A stretch of 44,769 nt of DNA. Source: Halovivax sp. (lineage in GTDB: Archaea > Halobacteriota > Halobacteria > Halobacteriales > Natrialbaceae). The first letter of the stretch is position 1. Each line of letters begins with the position of its first letter. The stretch covers positions 1-44,769 of the forward strand of contig SKPV01000124.1 in assembly GCA_007119345.1 (NCBI GenBank), in the 5' to 3' direction. The position numbers and the translations under genes were made by a program. Shown here in pieces: positions 16,067 through 23,871 of the stretch. The notes beneath the pieces are model-generated. The model searched no databases and was not told the origin of the DNA. It was given only the letters and a program-made list of their open reading frames with translations.

Positions 16067-16100
16067 GCGTTCGATCGGTTCGTCGACTGAGCGTTCGACC
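16043..16100. repeat. 24-nt tandem duplication of a gene end including its stop codon
   Basis: 16043-16066 (GCGCTCGATCGG...GACTGA) is repeated at 16067-16090 with one mismatch, and a third partial unit (GCGTTCGACC) follows at 16091-16100. The first copy is the last eight codons of the 61-residue membrane protein, stop included. Confidence 0.9.
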
Positions 16101-16169
16101 AAGGTCGACGAGAGCTCTCGATCTTCCGCCTTCGGCACCGTTATCATCGCCCGCCGACAGCCTCGCCAC

Positions 16170-17177
16170 ATGGACCACGCGCTCGTCATCGGCGGCACGC
16201 GATTCATCGGTCGCCACCTCGTCGAAGAGCTGCTCGACCACGACTACGAGGTGACGCTGTTCAACCGCGGGAACCACGAGAACCCGTTCGCGGACGTCGA
16301 CGCCGTCGACCACGTCCGGGGTGATCGGACCGACGACAGCGATCTCCTCGACGCGGCCGCCGTCGAGCCGGATGCCGTCTTCGATTGCGTCGCCTACTTC
16401 CCGCGTGACGTCCGCCAGGCGACGAACGTCTTCGACGACGTGGACGCGTACGTCTACATCTCCAGCGGGGCGGCGTACGGCCGGGAGGACCTGCCCAAGC
16501 GGGAGGACTTCACGCCACTGTGTGAGTGCACGGAAGAGCAGGCTACGGCGGACGAGTCCGAGACCTACGGACCCCGGAAAGCGGAGGGCGACCGCGCCGT
16601 CTTCGCGGCCGCCGAGGATGGCGTGCGGGCGATGAGCGTCCGCCCGCCGATCGTCTACGGCCCCCACGACTACACGGCGCGCCTGGATTACTGGATCGAC
16701 CGCGTGCGGCGGTTCGACCGCGTCGTCGTGCCCGGCGACGGGACGAACATCTGGCACCGCGTCTACGTCGAGGACGTGGCGAGCGGCATGCGCACCGTCG
16801 CGGAGGCCGGTGAGCCCGGCGAGGCGTACAACGTCGGCGACGAGCGCATGGTCACCATGCGCGGGATGGTCGAGCTGATCGACGAGTCGCTGGCCGCCGT
16901 CGACCCCGACCACGAATCCGGCGTGGAGATCGTGACGGCGGGCCCGCGCGAGCTCGCGGCTGCCGACCTCGCCCTCGAAGACTTCGTCCTGTACCGGGAT
17001 CCGCCGCACGTCCTCTCGACGGCGAAGGTGCGTGAACTGGGGTGGAAATCCACGCCGCTGGCGGACGCGATGGAGCGGGCCGTGACCGATCACCTCGAGT
17101 CGGACCGGACCGGCCGCGAGCACGGACCCGACCGAGCGGAAGAAGAGCGCGTGCTCGGGGTGCTGGACACGATCTGA
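16170..17177 (+). CDS. NAD-dependent epimerase/dehydratase family protein
   Basis: A 335-residue extended short-chain dehydrogenase fold. The N-terminus ALVIGGTRFIGRHLVEELL (4-22) is the Rossmann dinucleotide loop, VYISSGAAYG (95-104) is the strand carrying the catalytic Ser, and Tyr133 with Lys137 in SETYGPRKAEGD form the YxxxK pair. RPPIVYGPHDYTARLDYW and DGTNIWHRVYVEDVA are typical of the substrate side. The GGTRFIG form resembles the branch that includes plant CSP41-like and mRNA-binding epimerase-like proteins, so the substrate may not be a nucleotide sugar and is unknown. GTTATCA at 16140-16146 lies 27 bases before the ATG. No sugar-related genes lie next to it. Confidence 0.88.
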   Translation: MDHALVIGGTRFIGRHLVEELLDHDYEVTLFNRGNHENPFADVDAVDHVRGDRTDDSDLLDAAAVEPDAVFDCVAYFPRDVRQATNVFDDVDAYVYISSGAAYGREDLPKREDFTPLCECTEEQATADESETYGPRKAEGDRAVFAAAEDGVRAMSVRPPIVYGPHDYTARLDYWIDRVRRFDRVVVPGDGTNIWHRVYVEDVASGMRTVAEAGEPGEAYNVGDERMVTMRGMVELIDESLAAVDPDHESGVEIVTAGPRELAAADLALEDFVLYRDPPHVLSTAKVRELGWKSTPLADAMERAVTDHLESDRTGREHGPDRAEEERVLGVLDTI

Positions 17178-17293
17178 AGCGATCGATCGGGTGAGAAGCG
17201 GCGATCCTCGGACGATCCGGTCGCGCCGAACGGGCGTCGACCGCCGCGGCGACGAGGGGTCGATTTTTACCACCTCCCATGCAGGCTGTGGGC

Positions 17294-18274
17294 ATGGAAC
17301 TCGATCTGCTGGTGTCGGCGGTCGGCGGCATCGATCCCGCGGAGATGGCCCGGAACGCCGAGGACCTCGGCTACGACCGGGTTTGGGTGGGCGAACTCTG
17401 GAACGAAAGCGCCGCCGTCCAGCTGGCCGAGATGGCGGCCGCCACCGACGAGATCGGCCTCGGTTCCGCCATCCTCAACGTCTTCTCGCGGACGCCGGCC
17501 GTGCTCGCGATGACCGCCGCCTCGCTTCAGCGGGCGTCCGACGGCCGGTTCGTCCTCGGGACGGGCACGAGCACGCCGACCGCGGTCGAGGGGCTCCACG
17601 GGATGGACTTCGATCGTCCCGTCCGGCGGGCCCACGAGACGATCGAACTCCTCCGGCGGCTCACGTCGGACGGGGGCGAGATCTCGTACGACGGCGAGCT
17701 CCTGGAGAGCCGAAGGTTTCCCGGACTCGACGTCGACGTCCCGATCTACCACGCCGGGCTGGGCCCGGCCAATAGACGCGTGGTGGGCCGGCTCTGTGAC
17801 GGCTGGATCCCGCACAATATTCCATTCAGCGCCCTGGAAGACGCGTTCGAGGACGTGGCCGATGCCGCCGCGGAGCGCGACCGCGCTCGCGACGAGATCG
17901 AGGTGGCGCCGTACGTTCCCACGGCGGTCGCCGACGACCCCGAGCGGGCCCGGAACGCCATCCGACACCACGTCGCCTACTACGTCGGCAGCGGGGAGGG
18001 CTACCGGCGTGCTGTGGGGGCCGCGTACCCGGACCAGGCGGGCTCGATCGCCAACGCCTGGCGGGCGGGCGACCGCAGCGCAGCGGCCGAGGCCGTCACC
18101 GACGAGATGGTCGACGACCTCGGCGTCGCCGGAGGACCCGAGGAAGTGCGCGACGGCCTCCGGTCGCTCGTCGCGGAGACGCCGATCGACCGCCCGATGA
18201 TCGTCGTGCCGGCGCCGGCGGCCGCGGAGCTGGGTCCGCGGACCGTGGACGCCGCGGCGCCGGTACGGTTCTGA
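17294..18274 (+). CDS. LLM class flavin/F420-dependent oxidoreductase
   Basis: A 326-residue luciferase-like monooxygenase-fold protein, close in layout to the methylenetetrahydromethanopterin reductase branch: MELDLLVSAVGG, DPAEMARNAEDLGYDRVWVGELW (18-40), IGLGSAILNVFSRTPAVLAM (60-79), GRFVLGTGTSTPTAVEGLHGM and VDVPIYHAGLGPANRRVVGRLCDGWIP. Haloarchaea make coenzyme F420, so F420 or FMN could be the cofactor; the substrate is unknown. The ATG at 17294 is preferred to one five codons upstream because the run TTTTT at 17263-17267 is centred 28 bases before it. It lies alone, 117 bases after the epimerase gene and convergent with the next gene. Confidence 0.88.
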   Translation: MELDLLVSAVGGIDPAEMARNAEDLGYDRVWVGELWNESAAVQLAEMAAATDEIGLGSAILNVFSRTPAVLAMTAASLQRASDGRFVLGTGTSTPTAVEGLHGMDFDRPVRRAHETIELLRRLTSDGGEISYDGELLESRRFPGLDVDVPIYHAGLGPANRRVVGRLCDGWIPHNIPFSALEDAFEDVADAAAERDRARDEIEVAPYVPTAVADDPERARNAIRHHVAYYVGSGEGYRRAVGAAYPDQAGSIANAWRAGDRSAAAEAVTDEMVDDLGVAGGPEEVRDGLRSLVAETPIDRPMIVVPAPAAAELGPRTVDAAAPVRF

Positions 18275-18325
18275 CGGCGTTCCACGTCGCCGATCCCGCC
18301 GATCCGCTCTTCCGCTAGCTCTTCG

Positions 18326-18814
18326 TCACTCGAGTGGGGTCCGCAACCGAACCCAGGTCACGGCGCGACGGAGCGCCAGCTCGAGGACGGCCGCGAGGAG
18401 GACGACGAGGAGCGGGGCGGACCAGAACCCGACGTACACCGCGTCGGCCCGCGGGTTGATCCCCGGCCCGCCCGCGATCGCTCGGGCCTCCGCGAGCGAC
18501 AGCCAGCTACGGTAGGTGACCCACGCGTAGAGCGCGACGTGGGTCGCGAGCGGAAGGGCCAGTCGATCTCGAAGCAGCAGAAAGAGCGGTACCGCTCCCA
18601 GGAGGACGAGTCCGAGGCCCGCGTAGATCACCATCACCAACGCGTCCAGTCCCGCCGGGAGAACCGGCCTCGGGATCGGGTCGTGGCGGACGGCCGAATA
18701 CACCCAGTGGACGACGAGAGCGTGACAGCCGCCGCCGAATGCGGCGATTCGGGCCGGGTTCGAGACGAGTCGATCCGCGCGACCGCCCGAGCCGTTTCGA
18801 CCGGACAGGTCCAC
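18326..18814 (-). CDS. Membrane protein, about four helices, unknown function
   Basis: A 162-residue protein with hydrophobic segments at ARIAAFGGGCHALVVHWVY, LVMVIYAGLGLVLLGAVPLFLLL, LATHVALYAWVTYRSWLSL and VGFWSAPLLVVLLAAVLELAL, and a short disordered N-terminus rich in G and S. I recognise no family. GTATTTC (reverse strand, 18838-18845) is centred 27 bases before the ATG at 18814, which supports the full-length start. It is convergent with the LLM gene (51-base gap) and divergent from the DUF2267 gene. Confidence 0.7.
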   Translation of the reverse strand: MDLSGRNGSGGRADRLVSNPARIAAFGGGCHALVVHWVYSAVRHDPIPRPVLPAGLDALVMVIYAGLGLVLLGAVPLFLLLRDRLALPLATHVALYAWVTYRSWLSLAEARAIAGGPGINPRADAVYVGFWSAPLLVVLLAAVLELALRRAVTWVRLRTPLE

Positions 18815-18953
18815 GATCCGAACAGTCCGACGACGGAGAAATACGCTCCGGACGGTTGCTTCGATCGGTCGCCCGAGCGGACCGCCGCCTGCACCACCGT
18901 TCGGATTCGCTGAACAGCCCTTATCACGAACTGGGTGGACGGATCGACCGACG

Positions 18954-19412
18954 ATGGCGACTTCCTACACCGACTTCGTGGGCGAGGTACAGCACCGGAT
19001 CGAGACGGGCGAGCGGGCGGAGGCGGTCCGGACGACCCGGGCCGTGCTGGAGACGCTCGGCGAGCGCGTCGGGGAGGGTGGCGCGACCGACGTCGCCGGC
19101 CCCCTCCCGATGGAGATCGATCGCTACCTGCTGCAGGTCGATCACGGCCACACGTACGACTACGACGAGTTCGTCGACCGCGTGCTGATGCGACTCAACA
19201 ACCAGGACCTCGAGCTGACGACGTCCTACGGGTTTCCGGTCGAAGTCGATCGCTCCGAGGCGGTCTTCCGGACGAAGGCCGTCGTCGCGCTGCTGTGCGA
19301 GATCGTCCCCGGCGGAAGGCTCGCCGACGTCGAGAAGCAACTCCCCGAGGAGTTCGAGGAACTGTTCGAGTTTCTCGACGTCGAGACGCCGCCGTGGGAA
19401 CCGCGTCAGTGA
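18954..19412 (+). CDS. DUF2267 domain-containing protein
   Basis: A 152-residue, helix-rich acidic protein. YTDFVGEVQHRIETGERAEAVRTTRAVLETLGERV is the typical first half of a DUF2267 repeat, and FRTKAVVALLCEIVPGGRLADVEKQLPEEFEELFEFL is the second. Between them lies YDYDEFVDRVLMRLNNQDLELT. The family is widespread, with no known biochemical activity, and is sometimes found with stress genes. CTTATC at 18921-18926 lies about 30 bases before the ATG. A perfect 10-bp hairpin follows the stop by 21 bases. Confidence 0.82.
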   Translation: MATSYTDFVGEVQHRIETGERAEAVRTTRAVLETLGERVGEGGATDVAGPLPMEIDRYLLQVDHGHTYDYDEFVDRVLMRLNNQDLELTTSYGFPVEVDRSEAVFRTKAVVALLCEIVPGGRLADVEKQLPEEFEELFEFLDVETPPWEPRQ

Positions 19413-19433
19413 CGGGGTCGAGGAGACCGTACC

Positions 19434-19456
19434 CGCGGAAGAGCGTCTCTTCCGCG
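19434..19456 (+). terminator. Perfect 10-bp stem-loop after the DUF2267 gene
   Basis: CGCGGAAGAG (19434-19443), a 3-base loop CGT, and CTCTTCCGCG (19447-19456) make a very stable hairpin 21 bases after the stop. No T run follows directly, so it is not a standard archaeal terminator; it may stabilise the 3' end or bind a regulator. The rest of the 250-base gap to nadA holds only the nadA control region. Confidence 0.45.
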
Positions 19457-19605
19457 ACCGTCCCGCCGTATCGGGATCGATCGGCACCGACGACGACCGC
19501 CCCGTCCTAACCGTTTCCATCCGTCGTTTCGATACCCGGAACCGATCATTTCCGACCCGAACGTTCCCGGTCCGCGGGCCGGTAACCCACTGATCGGCCG
19601 AATTG

Positions 19606-19643
19606 AAGATAAAATCTTTTCATGGCGCCCCTCGCACGAGGGG
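19606..19643 (+). promoter_or_regulatory. nadA promoter and candidate operator
   Basis: The TATA-like GATAAAAT (19608-19615) lies inside a small palindrome AAGAT-AAA-ATCTT (19606-19618). A second, perfect palindrome CCCCTCG-CA-CGAGGGG (19628-19643) spans the expected transcription start about 27 bases downstream of the TATA centre. A repressor bound there would block initiation. The leader to the ATG at 19663 would be about 25 bases. Confidence 0.55.
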
Positions 19644-19662
19644 ATAACGCACAGGTGTCGCC

Positions 19663-20796
19663 ATGGTAACGATGGAAACTGCGGAGATCGACACGGACCT
19701 CAGCCTCTTCAAGTACGACAACTTGGAGCAGCTGCCCCCCGAGTATCGCGACCTGACGGAGGACGAACGCGCGCCCCGAATCGAGGCCGCGTTGGCCGAA
19801 CTGGGCGACGACGTCGTCGTCCTGGGACACAACTACCAGCGCCGCGAGATCGTCGAGCACGCCGATTTCGTCGGCGACTCTTACCAGCTCTCGAAGCGGG
19901 CGGCCGAAGCGGACGCCGAGTACGTCGTCTTCGGCGGCGTCACGTTCATGGCCGAATCGGCGGACATCATCACCGACGAGGACCAGACGGTGATCCTGCC
20001 GAGCATGGAGGCCTCCTGCCCGATGGCGGGGATGGCCGAGGCGCTCCAGGTCGACGCCGCCTGGGCGGAGATCACCGCGGCCGCGCCGGACGCCGAGATC
20101 GTCCCGATCACCTATATGAACTCCTACGCGGACCTGAAGGCGTTCTGTGCGAGCCAGGGCGGGCTCGTCTGCACCTCCTCGAACGCCGCGAGCGCCTTCG
20201 GGTGGGCGTTCGAGCGCGGCGACAAGGTGCTCTTCTTGCCGGACAAGCACCTCGGCGAGAACACGGCCCACGAACTCGGCATGGAGGATCGGATCGCGAC
20301 GTGGGATCCGTGGGACCCCGAGGGCAAGGACCCCGAGGAGGTCGCCGAGGCGGATATCATCCTCTGGGACGGCTACTGCCAGGTCCACGAGCGCTTCCGC
20401 GAGCGTCACGTCGAGGAGATCCGGGCCGACCACCCGGGCGCCAACGTCGTCGTCCACCCGGAGTGTCGTCGCGAGGTCGTCGAGGCCGCCGACGTGGTCG
20501 GGTCGACGAGCACGATCTGCGAGACGATCGTGAACGCCGATCCGGGCGAGATCTGGGCGATCGGCACCGAGATCCACCTGACGAACCACCTGCAGCGGTG
20601 GCACCCCGAGGTGGAGGTGCTCGCGCTGTGCGGGGACGCCTGCATGGACTGCAACGCGATGCGCCAGATCGACCCCAACTACCTGACCTGGGTGCTGGAG
20701 GAACTCGTCGAGGGACGCGAACGAAACGTGATCGAGGTGGCTCCCCGGGAGGCGGAGCTCGCGAAGGTGGCGCTCGACCGCATGCTCGAGGTCTGA
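19663..20796 (+). CDS. nadA: Quinolinate synthase
   Basis: Condenses iminoaspartate with dihydroxyacetone phosphate to quinolinate, using a 4Fe-4S cluster. The 377-residue protein has VVVLGHNYQRREI (51-63), ADFVGDSYQLSKRA, Cys119 in MEASCPMA, SSNAASAFGWAF, LPDKHLGENTA (192-202), Cys239 in LWDGYCQVHERF, VVHPECRREV and the C-terminal CGDACMDCNAMRQI (323-336), so the three cluster-ligand positions are present. The ATG at 19663 or the one three codons later could be used. nadB starts 2 bases after its stop, so the two are one operon producing quinolinate from aspartate. A candidate operator covers the promoter. Confidence 0.97.
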   Translation: MVTMETAEIDTDLSLFKYDNLEQLPPEYRDLTEDERAPRIEAALAELGDDVVVLGHNYQRREIVEHADFVGDSYQLSKRAAEADAEYVVFGGVTFMAESADIITDEDQTVILPSMEASCPMAGMAEALQVDAAWAEITAAAPDAEIVPITYMNSYADLKAFCASQGGLVCTSSNAASAFGWAFERGDKVLFLPDKHLGENTAHELGMEDRIATWDPWDPEGKDPEEVAEADIILWDGYCQVHERFRERHVEEIRADHPGANVVVHPECRREVVEAADVVGSTSTICETIVNADPGEIWAIGTEIHLTNHLQRWHPEVEVLALCGDACMDCNAMRQIDPNYLTWVLEELVEGRERNVIEVAPREAELAKVALDRMLEV

Positions 20797-20798
20797 CC

Positions 20799-22379
20799 AT
20801 GCCTCGAGAGGATACCCGAGCGCACGAACGTGCCGACGTGATCGTCGTGGGATCCGGGATTGCCGGCTGCGCCGCGGCACTCGCGGCGGCGCGCGAGGGC
20901 GCCGACGTCCTGGTTCTGACGAAAGCCAGCCGCCCCGACGAGGCGAGCACGGACTGGGCCCAGGGCGGCATCTCGACCACCCGCGGGGATTCCGAAGCAC
21001 TCGAGCGGGACATCTTCGAGGCCAGCGACTGGACGGCCGACGAGGACGCGGTCGAAGTCCTCGTCTCCGACGCCGACCACGCCGTGCACGACGTCCTCGT
21101 CGACACGCTGGAGATCGAGTTCGACCGCGACGGCGACGACTTCGACTACGCCCGCGAAGCTGCCCACTCGGAGCGCCGAATCCTCCACGTCGACGCCTCG
21201 ACGGGGACGCACATCCTGCGGCCGTTCCTCGACCACGTCGACGACCACGATCGGATCGAGGTTCGCGACGATACCGCCGTTCTCCGGTTGATCGCCCACG
21301 AGGGAACCGTCCACGGGGTCGTCTCCGACGAGGACTCCGAGGGTCGCCCCATCTACGCGGGCGCGACGATCCTCGCCACCGGCGGGATCGGCTCGCTGTA
21401 CACCCGCTCGACGAACCCGCCCGGGTCGACCGGCGACGGCATCGCGATGGCCGCCCTCGCGGGCGCCGACGTCGCCGACATGGAGTACGTGCAGTTCCAC
21501 CCGACGGCCTATACGGGAAGCGAGGGGCCCGGCGCCTCGGAAAATGGGAGCGGCGAGGCCGCGAGCGACGACCCCTTCTTGCTGTCCGAAGCGCTCCGCG
21601 GCGAGGGTGCCATCCTGCTGAACGGGGACGGCGACCGGTTCATGCCCGAGTACCACGAAGACGGCGAGCTCGCCCCGCGCGACGTCGTCGCGCGCGCCGT
21701 CGCCCGCGAACGCGAGCGGACGGGCGAGGTCCTCCTCGACGTGAGCACGCTCGAGGAGCCGTTCGCGGACGCGTTCCCCGACCTCGCCGCCGAGTGCGCA
21801 GAGCGCGGCGTCGCGGGCGATCGGATCCCCGTCGCGCCGTGCGAACACTTCCTCTGCGGCGGGATCGACGTCGACGACCGGGGGCGGACGAGTCTCGACG
21901 GGTTGTACGCCGTCGGCGAGTGCGCGCGGACGGGCGTACACGGCGCCAACCGCCTCGCGAGTACGAGCCTCCTCGAGGGGCTCGTGTGGGGCCTCCGGGC
22001 CGGCGAGGGCGCCGCCCTCGACGTCGACGGCGAGGCGGGACCGACCCTCGTCGAGGCGCCCGAACTGCTGAACAGCGATCCCGACCTGCCGCCGCGGTTC
22101 GCCGCCGAGAAGTTCACCCGGCTGCGCCGGACGATGGATGAGTACCTCGGCCTCGAGCGCGATCCCGACGGGATCGCCCGCGCAGGTGCGATCCTCCGGC
22201 GACTCAAGGGCGAGGTCGACGCATACGTCCGGACCCGGACGGCCAGAGACCTCTACGAGCTCCGGAACGCGAGCGTCACCGCGTTGCTGATCGCCCGCGC
22301 GGCGCGCGAGAACGAGGCGTCCGTCGGCTGTCACTACGTGGTCGAAGAGGCGGAGGTTGGGCCGCCGACGGGCGACTGA
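20799..22379 (+). CDS. nadB: L-aspartate oxidase
   Basis: Oxidises L-aspartate to iminoaspartate, the substrate of NadA, with FAD. The 526-residue protein has the FAD dinucleotide motif DVIVVGSGIAGCAAALAA (13-30), TDWAQGGIS, ATGGIGSLYTRSTNPPGSTGDG, EYVQFHPTA, CEHFLCGGIDVDDRG and the substrate-site VHGANRLASTSLLEGLVWG, followed by the C-terminal helical domain. This is the succinate dehydrogenase/fumarate reductase flavoprotein fold, and the direct linkage to nadA settles the assignment. Start and stop overlap closely (TGACCATG). The last 23 bases around its stop are copied 38 bases downstream. Confidence 0.97.
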   Translation: MPREDTRAHERADVIVVGSGIAGCAAALAAAREGADVLVLTKASRPDEASTDWAQGGISTTRGDSEALERDIFEASDWTADEDAVEVLVSDADHAVHDVLVDTLEIEFDRDGDDFDYAREAAHSERRILHVDASTGTHILRPFLDHVDDHDRIEVRDDTAVLRLIAHEGTVHGVVSDEDSEGRPIYAGATILATGGIGSLYTRSTNPPGSTGDGIAMAALAGADVADMEYVQFHPTAYTGSEGPGASENGSGEAASDDPFLLSEALRGEGAILLNGDGDRFMPEYHEDGELAPRDVVARAVARERERTGEVLLDVSTLEEPFADAFPDLAAECAERGVAGDRIPVAPCEHFLCGGIDVDDRGRTSLDGLYAVGECARTGVHGANRLASTSLLEGLVWGLRAGEGAALDVDGEAGPTLVEAPELLNSDPDLPPRFAAEKFTRLRRTMDEYLGLERDPDGIARAGAILRRLKGEVDAYVRTRTARDLYELRNASVTALLIARAARENEASVGCHYVVEEAEVGPPTGD

Positions 22380-22421
22380 GCGGCCGCCCAAAAGCGGAGC
22401 CGCCGACGGACGACTGAGCGG
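22361..22421. repeat. Copy of the nadB 3' end placed 38 bases downstream
   Basis: 22361-22383 (GCCGCCGACGGGCGACTGAG plus CGG) contains the nadB stop. 22399-22421 repeats it with one mismatch, again including TGA in the same position. The two copies are separated by 15 bases. Confidence 0.85.
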
Positions 22422-22458
22422 TTCCCCTAAGATCCGCTCGCGGCACCCGCTTTGGGGG

Positions 22459-23748
22459 TCACTCGCCCAGCGCGGGTGAAAGCGTCTCGAGGGCGTCGGT
22501 CTCCGGCGCCGAGCCGACGAGCAGCTCTTCGCCGTCGAGCGCGAGCGCCTCCGTGCCGGTCTCCCGTTCCCAGACGCCATCGTCGTCGGTCGCCTCGCCG
22601 CGCTCGTCCGCCCAGACCCGGAACAGCTCGTACGCGTCCTCCGCGGCCGCGGAGTCGGCCCAGCGGAGCGTCCACTGCCAGCCGTACCGGCCGTCCTCGC
22701 GCTCGTGTGCGACGAACTCGTCCCCGCGCCAGGCGTCGGTTTCGGCGGATCGGTATCGCACCAGCCCGGTGAAGACCTCGTCTTCGTCCGTGTCCTCGTC
22801 CGCGTACACTTCCTCGTACGGGAGCGCCCTCGCGTGCCAGAGGGTCGCGAACGCGGACTGCATGCCGAGCCGCTCGCGGTCGAGCAGTTCCCACTCCTCG
22901 TTCGACTCGTCCTCGACGGCGACGTCGGCGGGCTCCCGATCCGGGTACCACTCCGGCTTCAGCACCTGGCCGGTGTGGGTGGGCGGCGCCTCGTGGGCGT
23001 CCCAGACGGCCTCCCAGCCGCCCCGATCCGCCAGCGCGGCGGCGAAGTCGTGTCCGTTCACGTACGGCCCGAACGCGAGCAGCCACTCCTCGTCCCAGCC
23101 GGCGGCGTTAGCGGCGGCGGCGTTGCGCAACCGACAGTCCGAGAACTCGCCGTCACAGCCCCCCACGTACTCGTCTTCGAGGAACTGGGCCGTTCCCTCG
23201 ACGAGACTCCGCTGGGCCTTGTGTCGGTCGAACCCCGTCGACCAGCCGTGGTCCCACTCGCTCGCGCCGCCCTCCTGGAACTGGACGGCGTGGAGGAGTT
23301 CGTGGGCGATCAGCTGGTCGTCGACCGTCTCCGCGTCGGTGGCGACGAAGATCACTTCCCTCGACCCGGAGAAGTACGCCCCGGAGAACTCGAACGGGAC
23401 GCTCGCGTCGAGGTCCTCTATCAGGCCGAGCGCCCGGTGGGCGAGGCGCTGGGTCGTCGTCTCGCCGAACAGTCCGGTCGGCGACGCGAGTTCGCGCATT
23501 TCGGTGCGATCGATGAGGCGGACCGTCGTCGACGCGGCGAGCTCCGCGTCAGCCAGCTCGACCACGCGTTCGTAGACCGATTCCGTCCGCTCTCGAAATC
23601 GCTCGTCGACCTCCTCGAACTCGAGGAATCGCTTCGATTCCGGGTTGGACGGATTGCTCCTGGGGAGGGTACAGCCCGCCAGGACCGTCGTGGCGGTCAG
23701 ACTTCCCGCGTGGAGCACTCGCCGGCGCGTCGGATTCCGTCCCCGCAT
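22459..23748 (-). CDS. Tat-exported lipoprotein with zinc-metalloprotease-like motif
   Basis: A 429-residue secreted protein. The N-terminus has a twin-arginine motif (TRRRVLHAGS, 7-16), a hydrophobic segment and a lipobox ending LAGC (Cys26), so it should be exported folded and lipid-anchored outside the cell. Residues 149-153 read HELLH in QLIAHELLHAVQFQEGG, and EGTAQFLEDEYV with Glu184 follows 31 residues later; HExxH plus a downstream Glu is the gluzincin zinc-site pattern. The C-terminal half (about 290-429) is an acidic alpha/beta region. It resembles haloarchaeal surface proteins of the Hvo_1808 kind, though I cannot verify that. It reads against nadA-nadB and nadC and lies between them. 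Confidence 0.75.
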   Translation of the reverse strand: MRGRNPTRRRVLHAGSLTATTVLAGCTLPRSNPSNPESKRFLEFEEVDERFRERTESVYERVVELADAELAASTTVRLIDRTEMRELASPTGLFGETTTQRLAHRALGLIEDLDASVPFEFSGAYFSGSREVIFVATDAETVDDQLIAHELLHAVQFQEGGASEWDHGWSTGFDRHKAQRSLVEGTAQFLEDEYVGGCDGEFSDCRLRNAAAANAAGWDEEWLLAFGPYVNGHDFAAALADRGGWEAVWDAHEAPPTHTGQVLKPEWYPDREPADVAVEDESNEEWELLDRERLGMQSAFATLWHARALPYEEVYADEDTDEDEVFTGLVRYRSAETDAWRGDEFVAHEREDGRYGWQWTLRWADSAAAEDAYELFRVWADERGEATDDDGVWERETGTEALALDGEELLVGSAPETDALETLSPALGE

Positions 23749-23871
23749 GGATCGCGGCTACGTCCCGTGGAGCCAAACCGTTGACGCTCCCGGCCGCGAG
23801 GCGTGAATCTGGGATCGGGCCGCCGTCGAGACGGTCCGTTTATCCCGGATCGGGTCGTTCTCGCCGACAGG

